Source of the DNA: Methanosarcinaceae archaeon
GTDB lineage: Archaea > Halobacteriota > Methanosarcinia > Methanosarcinales > Methanosarcinaceae
Reading direction: 5' to 3'
Assembly: GCA_030611265.1 (NCBI GenBank)
Contig: JAUWQD010000003.1
Coordinates: 1-64,000 of the forward strand
Length of the DNA stretch: 64,000 nt
The position numbers and the translations under genes are program-made. Numbering within the stretch: the stretch's first letter is position 1; each line of letters begins with the position of its first letter. The notes under the pieces are model-generated. The model saw only the letters and a list, made by a program, of their open reading frames with translations, was not told where the DNA came from and did no database searches. This document shows, piece by piece, positions 52,422 through 61,474 of this stretch.

Positions 52422-54341
52422 TCAATCTCCTAGAACTTCTCTGACAAACTGTCCTTCCCCAACCAGTTCAATGATGTTTCCAAGTCTCTCCTTTCCTGGT
52501 TTTGTCCTGTATTTGACAAACGTAGAGGCGATCTTGTCGATCAGCGCAGGAATCTCTTCCTTTGTGCAGAATTCCTTCAACAGAACACCATCAGTTGGTC
52601 TTCGGGCATCATTTGCACCAATCCAGACTGAATAGCCGACCTTGTCTTCCAATGCAGCTTCATGTGGGCATCCACGCACACACCATCCGCAATTGCCGCA
52701 CAGGTCACGGTCAATAACAGCCTTTCCGCCGGAAATCGAGAGCGCATTGAACTTACACAATTCAATACATCTTCCACATCCCGTACATTTCTCATTATCG
52801 ATCTTTGGTTTCATTTGTCCCAACAGACCAATGTCATGACGGTGAGTCCTTACACAATTATTGGCACAGCCTGCAATTGCAATCTTCATCTTGTGTGGAG
52901 TAAGTTTTTGTGCGAACATTGGAGTAAGTTCGTTTGCAAAATTCTTAGTTTCAACAAGTCCTTCAGGACAATATGCATTGCCTGGACAGGCAGAAACAAA
53001 GCCCATGCCAATCGTCATGAGTCCATTTCCATATACATCTGCCATTATGTCATCAATATCTTCGTTTTTGACACCCTGGATCTCAATGCTCTTACGGTTT
53101 GTGAGTTCAAGTTTGCCATCGCCGTACTTGTTTGACAGTTCTGCAACCTTTGCAAGATAACCGTTGTCTACAAGACCGGATGGGGTTTTGATCTTCACAA
53201 AGTTGGTACCACTGACCTCTAATCTTACACCAGGATAATCACGTACCCAGTAACCTTTGACAAGTCTTTCGTCTTCAAGACGTCTCTTAAGTTCCGCTTT
53301 GAACCTGCGCATCTTAAGCTCAGCGAACTCTTCAATCAAAGAGATATCCACTTCATCGGAAGTTTCAATGTAACCTGCTTTCTCTGCAGCCTCAAGCAAT
53401 TGCAATCCTTTGGCATTTCTTGCGATCAATGTTGTCCAGCCTTTGGATGATCCTGCATATCCTGCTGAAATATCGGCAACCTTTGAGACCGCATCCCTGC
53501 ATATACGACATCCATCTGACACACAACTTGCGAGATCCTTAAGTGAGAATTCCACGTCGCCTTTGTCGGTGGTTACTATCATCTCATCGATATGAATTGC
53601 CATTTTTTTGACCTTATCCATGTCAATACCGGCATTTGTCAGGTAAGCATACAACTTCTCATTATTGAAGTTCTCCATGCAGAACAAACCAATGGTGTAT
53701 GCGATGTTTGGTATCTTTGCCTTTTCTCCGTCTTTCCCGACTTCAATTGGATGAACGTTCAAACCGCCAAAGAACTGGGTTCTTCTGGTTCCGTAAGTGT
53801 GGCATGGAAGTCCTATCACTGCAACGTTTTTGAGAGTGTCAGTTGTTTCCCGAAGTGCGGCCATCACAGGCACTGTGGAATATTTTGCACCTGCTGCATC
53901 CAAAAGTTCTTCCTTGCTTGTTATGATGTGTGAACTTGGTTTTGCTATCCCTGCAGTGGTAACTGCCCCGTCGATCAAATCGTTGTCAAAACAGTATGTC
54001 AAAAGTGCTGTCACAGCACCGCCGTCCTGTCCTTTTTCAATGATTGCGGAATCTGTTGCTCTTGCTGCAACGATCTTTTCATATTGTCCAATTGTTGTTG
54101 GGGGTTTTGCCTTGAAGTTGAACACATTCATGGATATGCGTGAAGCATCGGTAATAACTCGCTGGCACACATCCTTGCATGCACCTTCTCCATTTCGGTA
54201 GCATTCCTCTTTCAACTTAGGACCGTTCTCATCGAATTCAATTATATCATATGGACACACAGCGGCGCATGCACCACAATATGTGCACATACCGGTGTCT
54301 ACTATCGTGTCTTTTAAAAACCATTTGTATTCATCAGACAT
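52422..54341 (-). CDS. fsr: F420-dependent sulfite reductase (Fsr-like, group II)
   Basis: 639 residues. N-terminal ferredoxin site (Cys19, 22, 25, 29), an FrhB/FpoF-like F420H2-oxidising domain (about 80-345), then a sulfite/nitrite reductase domain. The siroheme-[4Fe-4S] ligands are Cys452, Cys458, Cys492 and Cys496 (CPGNAYC, GCANNC). An inserted ferredoxin has Cys519-529 and 548-558. Reduces sulfite to sulfide with electrons from F420H2, for detoxification or assimilation. Group-II Fsr proteins are known in ANME and some methanogens; their substrate is less certain. Follows a NifX-like gene by 50 bases and ends at a hairpin terminator. Confidence 0.88.
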   Translation of the reverse strand: MSDEYKWFLKDTIVDTGMCTYCGACAAVCPYDIIEFDENGPKLKEECYRNGEGACKDVCQRVITDASRISMNVFNFKAKPPTTIGQYEKIVAARATDSAIIEKGQDGGAVTALLTYCFDNDLIDGAVTTAGIAKPSSHIITSKEELLDAAGAKYSTVPVMAALRETTDTLKNVAVIGLPCHTYGTRRTQFFGGLNVHPIEVGKDGEKAKIPNIAYTIGLFCMENFNNEKLYAYLTNAGIDMDKVKKMAIHIDEMIVTTDKGDVEFSLKDLASCVSDGCRICRDAVSKVADISAGYAGSSKGWTTLIARNAKGLQLLEAAEKAGYIETSDEVDISLIEEFAELKMRRFKAELKRRLEDERLVKGYWVRDYPGVRLEVSGTNFVKIKTPSGLVDNGYLAKVAELSNKYGDGKLELTNRKSIEIQGVKNEDIDDIMADVYGNGLMTIGMGFVSACPGNAYCPEGLVETKNFANELTPMFAQKLTPHKMKIAIAGCANNCVRTHRHDIGLLGQMKPKIDNEKCTGCGRCIELCKFNALSISGGKAVIDRDLCGNCGWCVRGCPHEAALEDKVGYSVWIGANDARRPTDGVLLKEFCTKEEIPALIDKIASTFVKYRTKPGKERLGNIIELVGEGQFVREVLGD

Positions 54342-54391
54342 TTATTTTTCTCCTGTTATTCTATTGAATGTAAACTAATAAAATCGATTTA

Positions 54392-54874
54392 TCATTGGCG
54401 TCTGCCCATTCCTTGGCCGCCACCACCACCAGCACCTCTGCCGCCACCAGCGCCCCTGCCTCCACCACCAGCTCCTCTGCCAGTGCCACTGCCTCCGGCA
54501 CCTTGACCTCCACCCATTCCTGCATGAGCAGCTGCGGTCGGACCAGTTAGAACTTGCAGTTTACCGTTCTTGTACTGCTCAATTGCATCTGCAACCGACC
54601 CTCCGGCTACTGATACAACTTTGATGCCGGATGCATCCAAAATCGGAAATGCATTGGGACCAACACTCCCCGTGATCAATACTTCTATGCCTTTGTTTGC
54701 TATTGACTGTGCAGATTGAATTCCTGCACCGCCTGATGCTGATATACTTGGATTCTCAATTGCTTCGAATTCCATTGTATCTGAATCAACTATAACAAAA
54801 TACTGGCATCTGCCAAAACGTGAATCTACAGCAGCTTCTAAACTCCCGCCCGCAGCGGTTATACAGAATTTCAT
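54392..54874 (-). CDS. NifX-like dinitrogenase-cofactor family protein with Gly-rich tail
   Basis: 160 residues. Residues 1-112 form the NifX/NafY fold (AVDSRFGRCQYFVIVD, LITGSVGPNAFPILDASGIKV). Residues 113-160 are a low-complexity Gly/Arg tail. Family members bind metal clusters or small ligands. First gene before fsr on the minus strand and divergent from DUF134. The tail could bind nucleic acid or other cofactors; unknown. Confidence 0.8.
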   Translation of the reverse strand: MKFCITAAGGSLEAAVDSRFGRCQYFVIVDSDTMEFEAIENPSISASGGAGIQSAQSIANKGIEVLITGSVGPNAFPILDASGIKVVSVAGGSVADAIEQYKNGKLQVLTGPTAAAHAGMGGGQGAGGSGTGRGAGGGGRGAGGGRGAGGGGGQGMGRRQ

Positions 54875-54999
54875 TCAATTGCCCCCATATAGAATTCGTA
54901 TGTGTTTGCTTTATAAATTTTAATTGCGTATTGCATCTTTACCACTTCATTATCTCGCTTATAAGTCGGTTTTGTCAGAACCTCACATTACACACATAA

Positions 55000-55057
55000 G
55001 AGAGGAAATATATAAAGTTTTCCTGCCATTGAAAGATATCCTTATATATTTCCTCTC
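55000..55057. promoter_or_regulatory. Mirror-image divergent promoter (nifX-like/fsr versus DUF134)
   Basis: GAGAGGAAATATATAAAG at 55000-55017 and CTTATATATTTCCTCTC at 55041-55057 are inverted copies with 23-base spacing. Each arm reads as BRE plus TATA in opposite directions, giving overlapping face-to-face promoters. The right arm ends two bases before the DUF134 ATG. Expected start sites fall inside the opposite arm, so a single bound protein would affect both operons. Confidence 0.7.
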
Positions 55058-55059
55058 AT

Positions 55060-55389
55060 ATGAGTAAGAATGTTATGAAATCCCCTGGAAGACCAAAATG
55101 TCCAAGACGCATTGAAAATGCGCCTGAGGTTACCTACTTTAAACCGAGAGGAGTTCCGATGTCAAACCTCGAAGTGGTTTCACTTGCGATGGAAGAATTT
55201 GAAGCATTGAGACTCGTGGATCTGGAAGGATTGCAGCAGGAGGAAGCTGCCCAAATAATGGGAATTTCAAGGCGGGCGTTTTGGAAAGATATTCAAAATG
55301 CAAGAGCAAAAGTGGCTTTAGCACTGGCAACAGGTAAAGCGATCGAGATCAAAGGGGGCAATTATGTTAGAAACCCAAAGAATGTTTGA
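55060..55389 (+). CDS. DUF134 helix-turn-helix protein
   Basis: 109 residues: an N-terminal basic segment ([22 protein letters not shown]), then a sigma-like HTH ([26 protein letters not shown]). DUF134 proteins are predicted DNA-binding regulators next to NifX-like genes. Located directly at the mirror promoter, so it is a good candidate for its autoregulator and for fsr control. Overlaps the next gene by 26 bases. Confidence 0.88.
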   Translation: MSKNVMKSPGRPKCPRRIENAPEVTYFKPRGVPMSNLEVVSLAMEEFEALRLVDLEGLQQEEAAQIMGISRRAFWKDIQNARAKVALALATGKAIEIKGGNYVRNPKNV

Positions 55390-55582
55390 ATGCTACGATT
55401 GTAAACATGAGTGGGAAGTGCCATACGGTACAGGCAGGCCTCACCAATGTCCAAAATGCGGTAGTACCAATATTCACAGGCACTCTGCTGACAAAGGAAG
55501 CAGAGGAGTTAATAGTTCCCGGCGTGGAAGGGGATTGTGCCTTCATGGAACACAAAGAAAATCCTCGCTACGCTCGGATTGA
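55364..55582 (+). CDS. Zinc-ribbon protein
   Basis: 72 residues. [28 protein letters not shown] is a rubredoxin-like CxxC-x16-CxxC ribbon; the basic C-terminus is disordered. Commonly beside DUF134 and Mrp in methanogens. Overlap with DUF134 makes coupled translation likely. Confidence 0.75.
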   Translation: MLETQRMFECYDCKHEWEVPYGTGRPHQCPKCGSTNIHRHSADKGSRGVNSSRRGRGLCLHGTQRKSSLRSD

Positions 55583-55636
55583 CTTGAACTATATAATTCT
55601 ATAAATTATATACTACAAAGAAAATGAGGAAATAAA

Positions 55637-56473
55637 ATGACAGATGAACCTATAACAGCAGAGAATTTATTGACTGCAAAACCAGAAGAACCAAAGATCA
55701 TTACGAATCTGCGGGGCGTCAAGCATACGATCATGGTCATGAGCGGCAAAGGCGGTGTCGGGAAAAGTACTGTTGCTGCCAACCTTGCAGTCTCATTGGC
55801 TGAACGTGGATTGGAAGTAGGGTTGCTTGATTGTGATATCCATGGACCGACCATTCCGAAGTTATTCGGGGTCGAAAATGAAAAACCGGAAGTTGATGAA
55901 TCCGGACTAATTCCTGTACCCGTTTCTTCGAATCTTAAGATCATGTCTATCGGGTTCTTCCTTGATGATGCTGATTCCCCTGTCATCTGGCGGGGACCTG
56001 CAAAGATGGGTGCCATCAAACAGTTCTTGGAAGAAGTGGCATGGGGCAAATTGGATTATCTTATTATTGACCTGCCACCAGGAACAGGAGACGAACCTCT
56101 TAGTGTGGCACAGTTGATACCTGAATGCGACGGTGCGATCGTGGTAACAACACCGCAGGATGTGGCGCTTATAAGTGTGCGAAAATCCATCAAATTCGTT
56201 CAGACGGTCGAGATCCCGGTTATCGGACTGGTGGAGAACATGAGTGGAATTGTGTGCCCACACTGCAATGAAAAGATCGATGTCTTTGGAAGTGGCGGCG
56301 TATCCAAGGCTGCATCTGACTTTGGCATCAAGGTATTAGGAACACTCCCGATCGAGCCTGAAGTTGCTTCAAGTGGAGATAGCGGAAAGGTGTTTACAGG
56401 TAAGAGTGACACCTCGCAGTGGCACAGTGAATTTGAAAAGATCGTTGATGCTGTTGTAAAAATCGATGAATGA
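55637..56473 (+). CDS. Mrp/NBP35-family Fe-S carrier ATPase
   Basis: 278 residues. Walker A GKGGVGKST near 38-46, switch IIDLPPGTGDEP near 137 and CPHC near 207 for a bridging [4Fe-4S] cluster. Mrp/ApbC proteins hold and transfer Fe-S clusters. Belongs to the DUF134 operon; probably supplies clusters or cofactors for the Fe-S-rich sulfite reductase or nitrogenase-like partners (inference). Confidence 0.9.
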   Translation: MTDEPITAENLLTAKPEEPKIITNLRGVKHTIMVMSGKGGVGKSTVAANLAVSLAERGLEVGLLDCDIHGPTIPKLFGVENEKPEVDESGLIPVPVSSNLKIMSIGFFLDDADSPVIWRGPAKMGAIKQFLEEVAWGKLDYLIIDLPPGTGDEPLSVAQLIPECDGAIVVTTPQDVALISVRKSIKFVQTVEIPVIGLVENMSGIVCPHCNEKIDVFGSGGVSKAASDFGIKVLGTLPIEPEVASSGDSGKVFTGKSDTSQWHSEFEKIVDAVVKIDE

Positions 56474-56521
56474 ATTGAATTTAACTTATCAAATTTACAT
56501 AAAAATAAAAGGAGATAAAAT

Positions 56522-56893
56522 ATGAGAGTATGCGTACCAAGTTTTTTGCCCGGTGGTTTGAATGCACCGGTTTCCGAACATTTCGGACATTGTGAAGTAT
56601 TTACCATAGCTGACATCGAAAATGGTGAGATTGTAAAGGCATGGCCTCTTTCCAATGACGATGAAGGTCAGGAACACACTTGTGCAATTCCTGTGCAAAG
56701 GGTTGTTGATGCAGGTGTGGAACACATGATTGTAGGCGGCATTGGACAAGGACCCCTGACGGGTTTTATGCAGGAAAATATTAAAGTTTACTCTGGTGCT
56801 TCAGGAACAGTTGAGGAAACCGTAAAAAGATTCATTGCCGGAACTCTTTCTGACACAGATTCAAAGGGTGTCTGTCAGGGTGGATGCCACTAA
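56522..56893 (+). CDS. NifX-like dinitrogenase-cofactor family protein
   Basis: 123 residues. APVSEHFGHCEVFTIADIENGEI and the MIVGGIGQGPLTGFMQENIKVYSG strand-helix pattern mark the NifX/NafY family; the tail CQGGCH adds a possible metal site. Preceded by AAAGGAGAT, a strong ribosome-binding site. Second NifX-like gene of the cluster, after Mrp. Confidence 0.85.
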   Translation: MRVCVPSFLPGGLNAPVSEHFGHCEVFTIADIENGEIVKAWPLSNDDEGQEHTCAIPVQRVVDAGVEHMIVGGIGQGPLTGFMQENIKVYSGASGTVEETVKRFIAGTLSDTDSKGVCQGGCH

Positions 56894-56916
56894 ATAATAT
56901 ATACATAAGACTATCG

Positions 56917-56940
56917 GAAAGCCCAACTAAAAGGGCTTTC
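56917..56940 (+). terminator. Hairpin after the Mrp-NifX operon
   Basis: GAAAGCCC-AACTAAAA-GGGCTTTC with 8-base arms, followed by a T-rich stretch. Lies 24 bases after the NifX-like stop. Confidence 0.6.
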
Positions 56941-57108
56941 AACTTATTTGATTAATGCAGCATAACGCTTTATTTTCGGACATTGGTTGAAATGTTTCGA
57001 TTTCATCACTTTTCCATCATCAAATTAAACGAAGAATCGTTTCGGATTATTAATATGTAAGAAGCGCAAAATTCAATTCTATCATTCCATTATTGCGGAG
57101 GTATTTGT

Positions 57109-57810
57109 ATGGACTATGCACAAATGAGTGAAAAACTCGTAGATTTATTGGGACTAAATGGAAAACCAATTGCAGTATCGCTTTTGAAAAGGTCTGGAGA
57201 TATTCCGGATGATATGGAAGAGATCAAAGATCCTTTGAGATACTGCCAGATGTTGCAAAAAGCAAGATACGATGGAGTTGTGAGTCTTGCAAATTCTGTG
57301 AAACATTCATGCAAGGGCGGTGCAGCGGCGATAGGATTGGAAGATTATCCAGAGAATATCAAAACAGGTGCGTTGTATTTCGAAAAGTTGGAAAAGGGAA
57401 TATCGCTGAGTACATCCAGGCGTGTGGTTGACAATATGCCAAGACCGGCACCCGGTTCAACCGTTGCAACAATTGTTGCTCCACTGGACAACACACCAAC
57501 AAGACCGGATGTAGTGATAGTCATTGGGAATACACTTGCAGCCAGGCGTATCGCCCAGGCTGTCATATACCGGCGCGGTGGAAGGATGCATTCCAACTTT
57601 GCAGGAATACAGTCAACCTGTGCCGATGCAACAGGTTCGCCATACACCACAGGAGAGGTAAATATCTCCATTGGATGCGATGGTGCTGCCAAAAATGCAG
57701 GATTAACAGATGACGAGATGGTTGTCGGAATTCCGGAAGAGTTGCTTGAGGACATAGTAAATATTCTTACAGAACGTGCGCCCGGTTGGGACGATTGGAT
57801 GAGATCATAG
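57109..57810 (+). CDS. DUF169 protein
   Basis: 233 residues. Typical DUF169 features: LLGLNGKPIAVSLL near the start, CQMLQKARYDGVV, KHSCKGGAAAIGL (conserved Cys) and CADATGSPYTTGEVNISIGCDGA near 180. DUF169 members are linked with Fe-S/redox gene clusters in anaerobes but lack a proven reaction. Preceded by GCGGAGGT ribosome site. T-rich terminator region at 57863-57885. Confidence 0.85.
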   Translation: MDYAQMSEKLVDLLGLNGKPIAVSLLKRSGDIPDDMEEIKDPLRYCQMLQKARYDGVVSLANSVKHSCKGGAAAIGLEDYPENIKTGALYFEKLEKGISLSTSRRVVDNMPRPAPGSTVATIVAPLDNTPTRPDVVIVIGNTLAARRIAQAVIYRRGGRMHSNFAGIQSTCADATGSPYTTGEVNISIGCDGAAKNAGLTDDEMVVGIPEELLEDIVNILTERAPGWDDWMRS

Positions 57811-57938
57811 ATCTCATTCAACATTTTTGGTTGAACGCTTTATCGCTATAGCCAACCAACATTCTTTTCTTTTTTTTTATTGTATATGTTTTATGACCTG
57901 CAATTAAACATATAACCTTTGAATGCAAATTATATTAT

Positions 57939-59741
57939 ATGGCAGTGGGAGCTGGGAAACAAAGTGTCGATAGACTCGACTTTACCGATCCAATTGAACT
58001 TGTTGATGACGTTCTGCTTAACCAGACCTGGCTTTTGAAAGAGAACTCGAACACGCGCACAAGTCCGTCAGTCATAGACCTGCACCTTGCGTCCCAGATC
58101 AAGAAACGATACGCTCTTGACAAATTGTACTCCCCTGATGTCGCGCGCGCACACCTTGAGGGCAGGATACACATACACGACCTGCACAGCCCGTTCAAAC
58201 CATACTGCAACGGCATCGATGGTCGTATTTTCCTGATGGACGGACTACGATTCCCTGATTGCAGAAGTAATCCTGCAAAACGTTTCGATGCCGCAGTGTA
58301 TCACACAATGTCGTTCATGATGCATTCGCAGCAGTTCTTTGCCGGCGCGCAGGCTGTGGATATGTTCAACTGGCTGCTGGCACCGCATTTGCATTATGAT
58401 ACACTAGATGAGGACAGGGTTCGACAGATAATTCAGGGATTCATGTTCCAGATGAACCAGTCCAACCGAATTGGCGCGCAGAGTGCGTTTACCAATATCG
58501 GTCTTCGCATACGCTGCCCGCCCTCACTTGCCAATGAGCGCGCGGTCTATGCCGGAAAACTTCTGGATGAGACGTATGCCGATTTCGAGGACGAGGCGCG
58601 GATGATATACAGTGCTGTGATGGATGTTGCCGGAAGCGGTGATGCTGATGGCGCGCCGTTCACATTTCCGCTAATTACTACCGCGATCACAAAAAACCAT
58701 GACTTTGATGATCCATTGTGGCTGGATACGATGAAAGCCGCAGCGTCCACGGGCGCGCCCTATTTTTTAAATCTTGCAGCCGATTATCTGGAAGAGGATT
58801 TCGTGCAGGCGATGTGTTGTCGCTTGCTTGTGAAACATGCCGGAGGCATCTGGACGGCAGGCGGCATGGGGACAGGTTCGAACAAGATCGTCACCATCAA
58901 TCTTCCAAGAGCCGCACTTGAGGTGTGGAGTGTGGATGATTTCTTTGTGGAACTTGACAATGTCATGGATACTGCACGCACAGCACTGCTTGAGGGACAG
59001 GAGATCATCAGGCGCTCCCTGTATGAGTGGAACCTCTTGCCGTGGCTTCGCAACAGTACAAAGGACGGAGTGTCGTATTATGATTTCAAGACCCGCCGCC
59101 TAACATTTGGAGTGGTCGGGCTGAACGAGTGCCTGCTAAACCTTACCAACGAATCCCTGATACAGCAACAGGAACTTGGTCTTAAGATCATCCGACACAT
59201 GTTGTCCCGTATTCAAGATTATTCAAAGGAGGACGGTATCGAGTATACTCTTGAACAGACACCTGCCGAGAGCACGGCGCACCGTCTTGCAAGACTCGAT
59301 TGCCAGCGCTTTAAGGAGCAGGCGCATGAGCAGGGATGCGGGGAATCGGTGTATTATACGAACTCCACTCATGTACCTTACAAAGCCGATATATCGCTTA
59401 TCGACCGGATCAATATCGAGGCTGAGTTCCACCCATATTTCACAGGCGGCACCATCAGTCACATCTGGATGGGGGAAAGTTTTCCCGACCCTGATGGATT
59501 GAACGAACTGGTGCAGAAGTTGTCGAAGACAAAACTGGCATATTTTTGTTTCTCGCCTGATTTTTCAATATGTGAAAATGGACACACCTCGCGCGGCATG
59601 AGCGAACGGTGTCCTTTGTGCAACGAGAAAATTGTTGACCACATATCGAGGGTGACTGGATACTTCGGGCATTCGAGCCAGTGGAATCCGGGTAAGCAGA
59701 GGGAGTTCAAGGAGCGACATCGATATCGGATTGGGGTTTAA
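57939..59741 (+). CDS. nrdD: Anaerobic (class III) ribonucleotide reductase, NrdD-like
   Basis: 600 residues. The core shows HIHDLHSPFKPYCNGID near 75, a thiol-radical Cys region and the C-terminal zinc motif (CENGH...CPLC). The glycyl-radical loop is RVTGYFGHSSQWNPGK at the end. Makes dNTPs without oxygen after NrdG activation. About 150-180 residues shorter than NrdD with an N-terminal ATP cone, which it lacks. No nrdG is adjacent. The start at 57939 is two codons before GAGKQS and close to a TATA-like upstream region; a longer start is not available. Confidence 0.88.
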   Translation: MAVGAGKQSVDRLDFTDPIELVDDVLLNQTWLLKENSNTRTSPSVIDLHLASQIKKRYALDKLYSPDVARAHLEGRIHIHDLHSPFKPYCNGIDGRIFLMDGLRFPDCRSNPAKRFDAAVYHTMSFMMHSQQFFAGAQAVDMFNWLLAPHLHYDTLDEDRVRQIIQGFMFQMNQSNRIGAQSAFTNIGLRIRCPPSLANERAVYAGKLLDETYADFEDEARMIYSAVMDVAGSGDADGAPFTFPLITTAITKNHDFDDPLWLDTMKAAASTGAPYFLNLAADYLEEDFVQAMCCRLLVKHAGGIWTAGGMGTGSNKIVTINLPRAALEVWSVDDFFVELDNVMDTARTALLEGQEIIRRSLYEWNLLPWLRNSTKDGVSYYDFKTRRLTFGVVGLNECLLNLTNESLIQQQELGLKIIRHMLSRIQDYSKEDGIEYTLEQTPAESTAHRLARLDCQRFKEQAHEQGCGESVYYTNSTHVPYKADISLIDRINIEAEFHPYFTGGTISHIWMGESFPDPDGLNELVQKLSKTKLAYFCFSPDFSICENGHTSRGMSERCPLCNEKIVDHISRVTGYFGHSSQWNPGKQREFKERHRYRIGV

Positions 59742-59748
59742 AAACGCA

Positions 59749-59917
59749 ACAACCGCCGCAGGCGGCACATTTCGCCATCACCAATAAACTGCGGGTTAAT
59801 GTATGACGAATTGACCGATAAATCAACTGTTTCTTCGGTCATTACAGTTATGTAATTGCAAATTATGCACTTTTTTGTGGGTTGGTGTTTATGGAACGTG
59901 CCGCCTGCGGCGGTTGT
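59749..59917. repeat. MITE-like element with 20-bp perfect terminal inverted repeats
   Basis: ACAACCGCCGCAGGCGGCAC (59749-59768) and its exact reverse complement (59898-59917) bound 129 bases of non-coding DNA. Directly after nrdD. The same core is the GC hairpin repeat at 401-440 and 7031-7070. A non-autonomous mobile unit or paired terminators. Confidence 0.6.
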
Positions 59918-59962
59918 CGCATTGGCTTTATTTACAGAAACACAAATATTTTCCACATCACC

Positions 59963-60133
59963 AACACAATAGACTGGTCTGCCCACTCTCGGTCAGGTGA
60001 ATCACTTCCACGCCTTCGTTTTCAAGTTCCATTGAAAGATAATGCCGATGGCAGTCCTTCGGGCTTTTTTCCGCACACATCAGAACGATCTCACCCTCAA
60101 GCCCAGAAACATTATTTATCTTATCCAGCAATA
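59963..60133 (-). pseudogene. Truncated DUF488 gene copy
   Basis: The last about 57 codons of DUF488 (LDKINNVSGLEGEIVLMCAE through TSLLCW) repeat here at about 90 percent identity to 60581-60755. The 5' two thirds are missing. Reading frame and stop are kept in the fragment, so it arose recently by duplication and deletion. Confidence 0.75.
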
Positions 60134-60404
60134 AAAGCAAATACGCTCTGCATTGGTTTTCTTGATTTACCATACATTTTTCGGTTATTTTTTCAGATAC
60201 ATGGATTTGCAGTCATATTTGAAACTGTACCATTAAAACACCGTAAATTGTTTAAGTTAAAGCTTACCATACATACAATATCGTAATGTGGATATCGGAT
60301 TTACTATATCTATTGACCTTTTAAGAACATTTGTGAAATATTCAATGGAAATATTCAATATGAACACATGTAAAAAAATTGTAACATTGGTGGGGGTCGC
60401 TAAT

Positions 60405-60502
60405 GTGGAGGCAAATTGCCTTCATCAAATGTTATGATTGGTAATGGTTATACAAATCCGCCACGGCTGCGGCTCTCGAGGGTTCAAATCCCTCACTCCA
60501 CT
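60405..60502 (+). pseudogene. tRNA-like remnant
   Basis: The acceptor strand GTGGAG pairs with CTCCAC and the T-arm GAGGGTTCAAATCCCTC is perfect, but the D- and anticodon arms do not fold normally in the 98-nt span. Possibly a decayed or insertion-bearing type II tRNA, or an intron-containing gene I could not resolve. Lies between the two DUF488 copies. Confidence 0.4.
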
Positions 60503-60580
60503 TAATTGTTCTATTTATAATATTTAATCAAATTCAACACCTGATAAAAAGCAAATGATTTTGTGGCGATAGTTTCCGTA

Positions 60581-61027
60581 TCACCAACATAAAAGACTGG
60601 TTTGCCCACTCTCAGTCAGGTGAATCACTTGCACACCCTCATTTTCCAGTTCCATTGAAAGATAATGCCGATGGCAGTCCTTCGGGCTTTTTTCCGCACA
60701 CATGAGCACGATCTCCCCCTCAAGCCCGGATACATTGTTTATCTTATCCAGCAGCCGCGTAAAACTCTCTTTGAACGCACCGGTCTGCATGTATTCGGGA
60801 TACGTGGATTCTCGAAATCCTCCGACACCCGGGCAGTGATAATAGACTATCTCGTACATCGGTATCGTATTCTGCAACGCGTCTTTGTTAAACTCCTCAC
60901 GCCGTGATTGCGGAAACCTGCGGATGTCCACCAGATATTTGATGTTGTTTTTTTGCAACATGCCTGTAAACTCATCCATTGGTCTGTTGCTGTATCCGAT
61001 GGTGTAACATTTGGGGTTTAGGTTCAT
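60581..61027 (-). CDS. DUF488 protein
   Basis: 148 residues. TIGYSNRPMDEFTGMLQKNNIKYLVDIR, PQSRREEFN, and CAEKSPKDCHRHYL near 118 are the DUF488 family marks. The conserved Arg/Lys/Cys/His cluster suggests a nucleotide- or metal-linked activity; the role is unknown. Complete; its 3' end was duplicated to 59963-60133. Confidence 0.85.
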   Translation of the reverse strand: MNLNPKCYTIGYSNRPMDEFTGMLQKNNIKYLVDIRRFPQSRREEFNKDALQNTIPMYEIVYYHCPGVGGFRESTYPEYMQTGAFKESFTRLLDKINNVSGLEGEIVLMCAEKSPKDCHRHYLSMELENEGVQVIHLTESGQTSLLCW

Positions 61028-61150
61028 AAGTGTGGGTTAATGGATATTATGTTTCAGTTGATTTATTATAAGTCGATTTTTTTATTCATGCGTGTTATGA
61101 GACCCTTTACCACAGTTTCCAAATCATCTGCTTGTATAAAATATACATTG

Positions 61151-61474
61151 TTATGCTTTAAGTGATAATGCAGCCCCTATTAATAAACTAATAAAACCAA
61201 AAATGTAGGTTATACTATCGTTTATTTTTATTAATTCTAATATAAGTGCTAGGGACAAAAAATTCAAATAAAACAATATTGGGATTGCAAAAGCAAGGAA
61301 TTTGATTATTCTGGGCGCTCCTTGTATTCTCGTCCATTCCTTAAATGTAGCGCATTTTTTGAATTTTTTTGGGTTTTTACAGAAATCAGTTAAACATTCA
61401 TCATCGGGACGGAATTTTCCTCCAGTAACACATGAATATGAGTGTGGAGTATTTGTTAAATATGGACAAGCCAT
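61151..61474 (-). CDS. Small Cys-rich membrane protein
   Basis: 107 residues. The N-terminal CPYLTNTPHSYSCVTGGKFRPDDECLTDFCKNPKKFKKC has five Cys typical of archaeal Fe-S/zinc-like heads. Two membrane helices follow (RIIKFLAFAIPILFYLNFLSL, ITYIFGFISLLIGAALSL). Preceded by AGGAGGTT, a good ribosome site. Function unknown. Confidence 0.7.
   Translation of the reverse strand: MACPYLTNTPHSYSCVTGGKFRPDDECLTDFCKNPKKFKKCATFKEWTRIQGAPRIIKFLAFAIPILFYLNFLSLALILELIKINDSITYIFGFISLLIGAALSLKA

Noticed and set aside
48012-57810. Nitrogenase cluster
   Set aside because: NifX-like and Mrp proteins are present but no nifH, nifD, nifK, nifE or nifN; the catalytic enzyme here is a sulfite reductase.
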